A stretch of DNA of 5,011 nucleotides from Tannerella sp. (GTDB lineage: Bacteria; Bacteroidota; Bacteroidia; Bacteroidales; Tannerellaceae): assembly GCA_031271245.1 (NCBI GenBank), contig JAISWC010000246.1, positions 1 to 5,011 on the forward strand, read 5' to 3'. This document shows positions 1 through 5,011 of the stretch, one piece after another. A program made the translations under genes and the position numbers. Within the stretch, counting starts at the first letter, position 1; each line of letters starts with the position of its first letter. Below the pieces are notes generated by a model. The model saw only the letters and a program-made list of their open reading frames with translations. It had not been told where the DNA came from and searched no databases.

Positions 1-39
1 CTCATTCTTCCTGACCCATGCTTTCAATATATTCTTCAT
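1..39 (-). CDS. Start of a downstream gene, possibly HU-like DNA-binding protein (partial)
   Basis: An ATG at 39 opens a minus-strand frame that runs off the window without a stop: M-K-N-I-L-K-A-W-V-R-K-N-E. It lies in the susD direction, 163 bases beyond its stop and past the inverted repeat. The string ILKAWVRKN resembles, from memory, the N-terminus ILKAWLRKN of Bacteroidales HU-like DNA-binding proteins that often carry a C-terminal Ig-like domain (DUF4469 type). Upstream there is only a weak purine-containing stretch (AGATTGAG) and no clear TTTG / TAnnTTTG Bacteroidota promoter. Thirteen codons are too few to prove a gene. The product name is a recollection-based inference; it may also be a chance open frame. 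Confidence 0.45.
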   Translation of the reverse strand, partial: MKNILKAWVRKNE

Positions 40-86
40 CTCAATCTAAATTAATGATTCACTACAATGCGTCTCCCTGCGGTTCC

Positions 87-145
87 CCGTGTCCTTTCCG
101 GAAAGCTCCGTGCCGTAAAACAGCATGGCGCGGGAAAAGACACGG
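87..145. repeat. Large inverted repeat (hairpin) downstream of susD
   Basis: Arms 87-99 (CCGTGTCCTTTCC) and 133-145 (GGGAAAAGACACGG begins at 132) are complementary over 13 bases, with one mismatch (94 against 138). Inside, 111-115 and 121-125 can form a short stem around an A/T-rich loop, with one G-U pair in the minus-strand RNA. A perfect 12-base palindrome, CTTTCCGGAAAG, lies at 94-105. CTCCGTG (106-112) can also pair with CACGGAG (141-147), which competes with the main stem. In the minus-strand transcript the structure follows the susD stop, but no U-tract follows either arm. It is therefore not a textbook intrinsic terminator, although it could end transcription, protect the 3' end, or be an interspersed intergenic repeat. 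Confidence 0.7.
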
Positions 146-166
146 AGTTCCACAGTTTGACATTTC

Positions 167-205
167 ATTCTCAATTCTCAATTCTCAATTCTCAATTCAT
201 TCTCA
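167..205. repeat. Heptamer tandem repeat (ATTCTCA / TGAGAAT) overlapping the susD stop
   Basis: Four perfect head-to-tail copies of ATTCTCA occupy 167-194. A 4-base partial unit ATTC follows (195-198), then a fifth perfect copy (199-205). On the susD strand the unit is TGAGAAT, and the TGA of the first copy is the susD stop codon. A second in-frame TGA follows two codons later, so termination is secure. Such short tandem units arise by replication slippage. From memory, similar heptamer runs occur between genes in Bacteroidales genomes. No function can be assigned. Confidence 0.9.
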
Positions 206-1930
206 GTGGAGCGTCGGATCAAAATTGCCGCCCCAGTCCCTGTTCTGTTCCAGATTGGCGTTCTTTTGTATCTCGTCGTTATGGATCGGGAAGAAATAGT
301 ACGTTTCGGGCGTTGACATGGCATCCGGGCTGTTCGGGCTTTGGAAGCGCGTGTCCACCACTTCGTACCTGAAATCTTCCGGCAGCAGTTCGAACGTCTG
401 CGCCTTGCCTATCGCTTCTTCCAGCGTGATATGATCCTTGAGCGAAGCCAGTATGCCGTACTTGTGCATGCCGTCGAGATAGCTGTGCAGGAGGCGGTGG
501 CGGCGCAAGTCCCAGAAACGCTTGCCTTCGAAGCTGAACTCGATCCGCTTTTCTTCCATCAGCGCCGTGCGCATCTCTTCGCGACTCATGTTCGCCTTGA
601 GGCCGTAGAGGTTGTCGTCGCCCGGTTCGATGCCCGCCCGCCGGCGAATGGCCGTCAGCACGTCGTAACCGACCTGTCGGTCGCCCTTTTCGTTGGCTGC
701 CTCGGCGTAGTTGAACATCACTTCGGCAAAACGGATCTCCAGCCAGTCCACATCATTGAGGTTTACCTGGGCTACATTCAGTTCCTCCTGGATGCCTTTC
801 TTGGTGTACAGGCCGGTACGCGCATGCCATTCGCCCTGTATATTATACCCGAAGGCGTCCATCGAAGCCGCAATGTTGGGCATCGTGTACTGACGGCGGC
901 CCGCCCTGGCGCTTAATTCATAGATGGAACCGTTGTATACAATGGTCTGATCGAAGCGCGGGTCACGGTTGAGCCAGTAGGTCTGCACGTCATACGGATA
1001 TTTCGGGGATTCCCCGATTTTGCGCCCGTCTTTCATTGGGAACGCTTCCGCAAAGTTCCATGCAGGCTGGTCGCCTCCCGTCGCATTTTTGGACTCCGAC
1101 AGCGGACGAACCGCATCTTCTCCGCGCCCGTTCACTTTAGACGGGTTGGTATAGACCACCGCCAGCACAGCTTCCTGATGCCGCTCGGTTTCGAAAATGT
1201 CCGTATAGCTGCTTACTAATCCGTAGCCGTTGGCGGTCAACAGATCGTAGGCGGCTTTCGTGGCGTTGAGCGCTTCCGTCCAGTAACCGTTGTCGTAGTA
1301 ATTGCCGGGGTTGAACTGCGGGCTGGCCTTGAACAGCAACACCCTGCCCTTGAAGGCCGCGACGACACACTGATCAATCCGTCCGTAATCGCTTCCGGTG
1401 TATTTGACGGGCAGGCGCCGCGCCGCTTCGTCCAGGTCGCTGATGATAAAGTCGAAACATTCCGCCGTGGAGTTCCGGCTGACCATCAGGTCGTCCGTCA
1501 ACTGCTGCGGCACCTTGATAATCGGCACGCCGCCGTGATACATGACCGCCTTGAAATACAGGAATGCCCGCAGGAAAAGCGCCTGGCCGATGACCGGGTC
1601 TTTCTGCACCTGCGACAGCGTGCCTGTTTCAATCTGTTGCAGCAGCAAATTGATATTGCGTATGGCGCTATACGGCCAGAACTTGAAAGTGCCGTTGTTG
1701 ACCTGTACGGCGTTTGGCCCTATGATACCCAGACATTCGTCCGCGTTGCCTCCGTCTCTCGGCCAGCCGCCCAGCACGCCGGGATACAGGTTGGTCAGAT
1801 AGGCGTCGGTCAGTTTGGCATCATTCCACACGTTGTCGGGATTGTAGTTGGACAGGTCTTTCACGTCCAGCACGTCGCTGCATCCCGAAATCATCAGGAA
1901 ACCGATAAGATATATGATTGTCTTTTTCAT
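203..1930 (-). CDS. SusD/RagB-family surface lipoprotein (nutrient-binding partner of SusC)
   Basis: This is a complete 575-residue lipoprotein that sits as a lid on the SusC barrel and binds the imported ligand at the cell surface. Residues 1-17 are a lipoprotein signal peptide (MKKTIIYLIGFLMISGC, lipobox ISGC, acylated Cys17). The following S-D-V-L-D carries acidic residues like the Bacteroidota lipoprotein export signal. The N-terminal SusD-like domain shows FLRAFLYFKAVMYHGGVPII (119-138) and GRIDQCVVAAFKGRVLLFKA (183-202). The C-terminal SusD/RagB domain shows RDPRF (322-326), WLEIRFAEVMFNYAEAANE (396-414), EEKRIEFSFEGKRFWDLRR (459-477) and PIHNDEIQKNANLEQNRDW (548-566). Length is normal for the family. 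It begins 12 bases after the susC stop, so the two are co-transcribed. The ATG at 1930 is chosen because it gives a full signal peptide; the ATG at 1941 stops after four codons. Ligand specificity cannot be read from the sequence. Confidence 0.97.
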   Translation of the reverse strand: MKKTIIYLIGFLMISGCSDVLDVKDLSNYNPDNVWNDAKLTDAYLTNLYPGVLGGWPRDGGNADECLGIIGPNAVQVNNGTFKFWPYSAIRNINLLLQQIETGTLSQVQKDPVIGQALFLRAFLYFKAVMYHGGVPIIKVPQQLTDDLMVSRNSTAECFDFIISDLDEAARRLPVKYTGSDYGRIDQCVVAAFKGRVLLFKASPQFNPGNYYDNGYWTEALNATKAAYDLLTANGYGLVSSYTDIFETERHQEAVLAVVYTNPSKVNGRGEDAVRPLSESKNATGGDQPAWNFAEAFPMKDGRKIGESPKYPYDVQTYWLNRDPRFDQTIVYNGSIYELSARAGRRQYTMPNIAASMDAFGYNIQGEWHARTGLYTKKGIQEELNVAQVNLNDVDWLEIRFAEVMFNYAEAANEKGDRQVGYDVLTAIRRRAGIEPGDDNLYGLKANMSREEMRTALMEEKRIEFSFEGKRFWDLRRHRLLHSYLDGMHKYGILASLKDHITLEEAIGKAQTFELLPEDFRYEVVDTRFQSPNSPDAMSTPETYYFFPIHNDEIQKNANLEQNRDWGGNFDPTLH

Positions 1931-1941
1931 TGTCTTTTCAT
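1919..1941 (-). repeat. Imperfect tandem duplication across the susD start codon
   Basis: On the coding strand, ATGAAAAGACA (1941-1931) is followed directly by ATGAAAAAGACA (1930-1919). The copies differ only by one A in the A-run. The second copy carries the real susD start (M-K-K-T). With one more A the first copy would be in frame and give an N-terminus M-K-K-T-M-K-K-T. The match is directly visible; whether it varies between strains is unknown. Confidence 0.7.
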
Positions 1942-1942
1942 T
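1931..1942 (-). promoter_or_regulatory. A-rich susC-susD spacer with susD translation initiation region
   Basis: The 12-base gap reads AATGAAAAGACA on the coding strand. It has no GGAGG-type Shine-Dalgarno; the purine run GAAAAG ends three bases before the susD ATG. Weak, A-rich initiation sites are usual in Bacteroidota, and the tight spacing suggests translational coupling to susC. The gap contains a decoy ATG (1941-1939) that opens a frame M-K-R-Q and stops at a TGA overlapping the susD ATG. The gap plus the susD start forms an imperfect tandem duplication, ATGAAAAGACA then ATGAAAAAGACA. Confidence 0.6.
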
Positions 1943-4900
1943 TTAAAAATTAATACTTAATCCACCCGTAAACGTTCTCAACAGCGGGAAGGAGTCGAGT
2001 GTGTTCTGTTCGGGATCATATTCATCCATTGCGGAAATGCAGAACAGGTTGGTGCTGTTCACAAAGAACTGGAGCTGATCCACGCCGATACCCGCGAGCC
2101 AGTGTTTGGGCAGCGTATAGGCAATGTTCAGGTTTTTGAGCCGGCAAAAAGCGCCGTTCCTCAACCAGAACGTGGAAGCGCCGCCGCCGTATTCCTGCTG
2201 CATCCAGGCGCCGCTAACGCGGGGATACCTGGCATTCGGGTTTTCCGGCGTCCAGACGTCGTCTTTCCAGAGTTCGAAATACGGTCTGTCTCCGACCTGG
2301 AATACGCCGCCGCCGTTCATCGTGCTTATCATCCGGTCATACGCGCCTACGCCCTGGAAATGGGCGTCAATGGCGAGACCTTTCCATTCCAGATTGAAGC
2401 CGATACCGTAGTTGATACGCGGCGAAGCGTTGTCGGACAAGTAAGTAGCGTCGTTACCGTCGATCTTCCCGTCCGGGCCTTCGGAATAGTTGGCGCCACG
2501 GATGTCTTTGAACAGAAGGGTGCCCAGGATCGGCTTGCGCCCGTCAATCGTGAACCCTTCCGGCAGTGCATCCAGCTGCTCCTGCGTACGGATCATCCCT
2601 TCGCAAATGTATCCGGACAGACGGGAATTGGGCTTGCCGATCTGGCTGCGCCATGCCTCCAGTCCTTCCGGTTCGTCCAGAATCACCCACTTGTCGATGG
2701 CATACCCCATGTTCGCATACACCGTATAGCGGAGGTCCCTGTACGTGTCCGACCATTTGAGCGACCAGTCCACACCTTTCCAGTCCTGCTCGGCATAGTT
2801 TTCGTTGCTCAGGCTGCCGCCGTAGGTGCCCGGGATGACCCGGTTTCTTGCGCGAAGGATGTGATTCTTGTTCCGGTAGAAATAGTCCAGTTCACCGCTC
2901 AGGCGGTTGTCCAGGACTCCGTATTCGAGACCGATATCATAGACTTCCACTTTAGCCCAGCTGATATACGGGTTGGGCGTACTTCCGATGGCCAAACCCG
3001 TATTCAGGTTATCGCCGAAGATATATCCGCTCCCGTTTTGGTAGTATTCGCGCCACTGGAAAGCGGAAATGCCGCCGCCGTCCCAGTTGTTATCGTCGCC
3101 GGTAGAACCGTAGTTCGCCCTGATTTTCAGGTTGCTCAACCACGAAACATCCTTCAGGAAGTTTTCTTCCGAAAGACGCCATGCCACCGAAGCGGACGGG
3201 AAAAAGCCCCATCTTTCTTCGGGCGCGAACTTGTAATTGCCGTCGTAGCGGAACGAAAATTCGGCGATATACCTGTCAGCATAAGTGTAATTCGCACGAC
3301 CAACCCACGACTGACGCGCCGATTCGTATTCGCTGCCGCTGAAATAGCGCCTTTGCGTATCGCTGGACGTATTGAATATCTGGTCGATGGTGGTCGTCAT
3401 CAGGTCGTCGGCCTGCCCGCTCAACGATTTTCCACCCGTGACGGACTGTTCGTAGATGGCCATCGCCGATACGGCATGTTTCCCAAACGTCCTGTCATAA
3501 TTGAGGAACCAGTTGAGTTGATAGGAATGTTCCAGTGTGACGTTTTCCCGTATTCCTTCGTAACTGGCGCTCAGATTGTGCGTGACCATGTCGTTCGGAT
3601 CAATCGGGCCGGGCACGAAAATATTGGTCGGCGAACCGATCTTGAAGCGGTATCCCTTGTTGTGGGTGATAAACGCCTTGTGATTCCGGTCATATCCGTA
3701 ATACTGTCCCAGCACGCTGGTTCGCAGTCCGTTCACATACTGTCCCAGGTCCAGATCCAGCCGGATTTGTCCGTCCAGATGCCTTCTGGTGACGTGTTGA
3801 TACCGGTTGCCGAGCACCATTTCCACGGGGTTCCACGAACCGGACGTGATGGGATTTTTCGAGGTATCCGTCGTCGGCTGGTTGTTTTCATCCATGTAGA
3901 ACGGATAATAACGGGTCCAGTTAAAGGTTGTCCGGTAAAAGTCGGGCACGTTGAAATTCTCGATGTCGTCATACGGCCAGTAAAAACGGTGAAAATCCTG
4001 CTGGTAACCGCTCAGATTGAAGTTGACCTTGAACCGTTCGGTAATTTTGGCCGTAATGTCCGAGCGGAAATTATACCGTTTGTAATTCACGGTTTTGTAG
4101 GAACCGTTCTCGTCATGGTAACCAAGCAGCATAAAGTAGGTGATCCGGTCGTTGCCGCCGTCCACGCTGAGGTTGTGCTGTTGTACCGAAGGATTTTGCC
4201 AGACATAATCGTTTACATCGTAATTTTTGTCGGCAAAATAATCAAAGTGTTCCTGTCCGTAGACCGGATTGCGTCCCTGTGTTTGCGCCACGCGGTTTTC
4301 GAAAATCAACTGGTCGGTGGCTGTGAAACTCTGCAAAGGTCGCGTCGGACTGGACGCACTGTATGACCCCTTATACTGGAAAGCGGGTTTCTGCTGACGC
4401 CCGCTCCGGGTCTTTACCAATACGACGCCGTTACCGGCCTTCGATCCGTAGACGGCGGCGCTGGCCGCGTCCTTGAGGAAGCTGATGCTTTCCACTTCGT
4501 TTGCGTCCAGGGCGTCGAAATACTGTTTCGACTTGATAACGTCGTTGATTACATACAGCGGCTCGCTGAAACTTCCCCGCATCCGGATACTGGACGAAGC
4601 GCCCGCAAATCCGGACGTCCCCGTCACCGTTACACCGGGCGCGCGCCCTGCCAGAGCATTGGACAGGTTGGCTACCGGCATGTTGTTCAACGTTTCCGCC
4701 TTGACAGAGGTGATGGCGCCGGTCAGGTTGATTTTTTTCTGCGTACCGTACCCGATTACGACGACTTCATCCAGCAGGCCGACATCTTCCGCCAGCGTGA
4801 TACTGAGCGCCGACTGATTTCCTACGGCCACTTCCTTCGTCAGATAGCCGATAAACGATACCTGAATCGTTGCGCCGGACGGCACATCCAGTGAAAATTT

Positions 4901-5011
4901 TCCGTCTGCATCGGTCACGATGCCGATCGTGGTACCCTTGACCATGACACTGGCGCCGATGACCGGCTCGCCGTTGACGTCCTTCACCGTACCGGTAACG
5001 GTTCTCCCCCT
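1943..5011 (-). CDS. SusC/RagA-family TonB-linked outer membrane receptor, 5' end cut off
   Basis: This is an outer-membrane TonB-dependent transporter that imports oligosaccharides or peptides captured with its SusD partner. 1022 residues are visible. Numbering from the window edge, residues 1-80 are a carboxypeptidase-regulatory-like domain (GEPVIGASVMVKG, then TDADGKFSLDVP and FIGY). The SusC-type TonB box DEVVVIGYGTQ is at about 81-91. A plug domain follows at about 95-205, with IRMRG near 142 and LKDAASAAVYGSKAGNGVVL near 179-198. The rest is the beta-barrel, with late family motifs such as LRNGAFCRLKNLNIAYTLP. It ends in Phe (GGLSINF), as expected for barrel insertion. The frame stays open to the window edge; a GTG at 4987 lies inside the first domain and is not the start. 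The signal peptide and any STN domain lie outside the window. The plug reads LYVINDV where the family usually has LYVIDGV. The family assignment is very secure; the substrate is unknown. Confidence 0.97.
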   Translation of the reverse strand, partial: RGRTVTGTVKDVNGEPVIGASVMVKGTTIGIVTDADGKFSLDVPSGATIQVSFIGYLTKEVAVGNQSALSITLAEDVGLLDEVVVIGYGTQKKINLTGAITSVKAETLNNMPVANLSNALAGRAPGVTVTGTSGFAGASSSIRMRGSFSEPLYVINDVIKSKQYFDALDANEVESISFLKDAASAAVYGSKAGNGVVLVKTRSGRQQKPAFQYKGSYSASSPTRPLQSFTATDQLIFENRVAQTQGRNPVYGQEHFDYFADKNYDVNDYVWQNPSVQQHNLSVDGGNDRITYFMLLGYHDENGSYKTVNYKRYNFRSDITAKITERFKVNFNLSGYQQDFHRFYWPYDDIENFNVPDFYRTTFNWTRYYPFYMDENNQPTTDTSKNPITSGSWNPVEMVLGNRYQHVTRRHLDGQIRLDLDLGQYVNGLRTSVLGQYYGYDRNHKAFITHNKGYRFKIGSPTNIFVPGPIDPNDMVTHNLSASYEGIRENVTLEHSYQLNWFLNYDRTFGKHAVSAMAIYEQSVTGGKSLSGQADDLMTTTIDQIFNTSSDTQRRYFSGSEYESARQSWVGRANYTYADRYIAEFSFRYDGNYKFAPEERWGFFPSASVAWRLSEENFLKDVSWLSNLKIRANYGSTGDDNNWDGGGISAFQWREYYQNGSGYIFGDNLNTGLAIGSTPNPYISWAKVEVYDIGLEYGVLDNRLSGELDYFYRNKNHILRARNRVIPGTYGGSLSNENYAEQDWKGVDWSLKWSDTYRDLRYTVYANMGYAIDKWVILDEPEGLEAWRSQIGKPNSRLSGYICEGMIRTQEQLDALPEGFTIDGRKPILGTLLFKDIRGANYSEGPDGKIDGNDATYLSDNASPRINYGIGFNLEWKGLAIDAHFQGVGAYDRMISTMNGGGVFQVGDRPYFELWKDDVWTPENPNARYPRVSGAWMQQEYGGGASTFWLRNGAFCRLKNLNIAYTLPKHWLAGIGVDQLQFFVNSTNLFCISAMDEYDPEQNTLDSFPLLRTFTGGLSINF

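Noticed and set aside
46..53. TAATTTAG (minus strand) as a Bacteroidota -7 promoter box for the left-edge gene
   Set aside because: It sits only about seven bases before the ATG and no TTTG-type -33 element lies at the right distance upstream.
87..145. Classical rho-independent terminator for susD
   Set aside because: The stem is strong, but no U-tract follows it on either strand, so it is reported as an inverted repeat.
18..372. Two overlapping plus-strand frames (18-299 and 67-372) over the intergenic region
   Set aside because: They run through the heptamer repeat and into antisense susD; the translations are repeat-driven and low in meaning, with no credible start context.
341..916. 191-residue plus-strand open frame antisense to susD
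   Set aside because: Same codon-register shadow of susD; no recognisable motif.
1535..1960. 141-residue plus-strand open frame spanning the susC-susD junction
   Set aside because: It is antisense in the same register as both genes, so it is a codon-usage shadow.
2102..4366. 754-residue plus-strand open frame antisense to susC
   Set aside because: It is in exact register with the susC codons, its translation has no recognisable domain, and it is explained by absence of TTA, CTA and TCA codons in susC, whose own frame has full family signatures.
4985..4987. GTG at 4987 as the start of the SusC-like protein
   Set aside because: The same frame continues upstream to the window edge as R-G-R-T-V-T-G-T, which matches the first strand of the carboxypeptidase-regulatory-like domain, and a start here would leave no signal peptide.

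Overview
The window shows the end of a SusC/SusD outer-membrane uptake locus from a Bacteroidota genome, most likely order Bacteroidales. This rests on a SusC/RagA-type TonB-dependent receptor followed directly by a SusD/RagB-type lipoprotein, on A-rich translation starts without a strong Shine-Dalgarno, and on the lipoprotein's Bacteroidota-style export signal. The genes are moderately GC-rich by eye, so a gut genus such as Parabacteroides, Alistipes or Bacteroides is plausible, but the genus cannot be fixed from this sequence.

All supported genes read on the minus strand, so transcription runs right to left. From 5011 to 1943 lies a SusC-like receptor whose N-terminus is cut off by the right edge of the window. 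Twelve bases later, from 1930 to 203, is the complete SusD-like lipoprotein. The two form one operon: SusC is the 22-strand barrel powered by TonB, and SusD is the surface lid that captures ligand and closes over the barrel. No enzyme, regulator or surface glycan-binding protein is visible, so the substrate cannot be named.

The 163 bases after the susD stop (40-202) hold two non-coding structures: a heptamer tandem repeat that includes the susD stop codon, and a strong, multi-armed inverted repeat with competing pairings. At the left edge, positions 39 to 1 appear to be the first 13 codons of a further minus-strand gene. Its N-terminus recalls the HU-like DNA-binding proteins of Bacteroidales. 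If so, susD is the last gene of its operon here.

The plus strand holds no gene I can support. Its long open frames lie in exact codon register opposite susC and susD, and are explained by avoidance of TTA, CTA and TCA codons. I found no new biological system. The points most worth checking are the tandem-duplicated susD start, the post-stop repeats, and the partial gene at the left edge.
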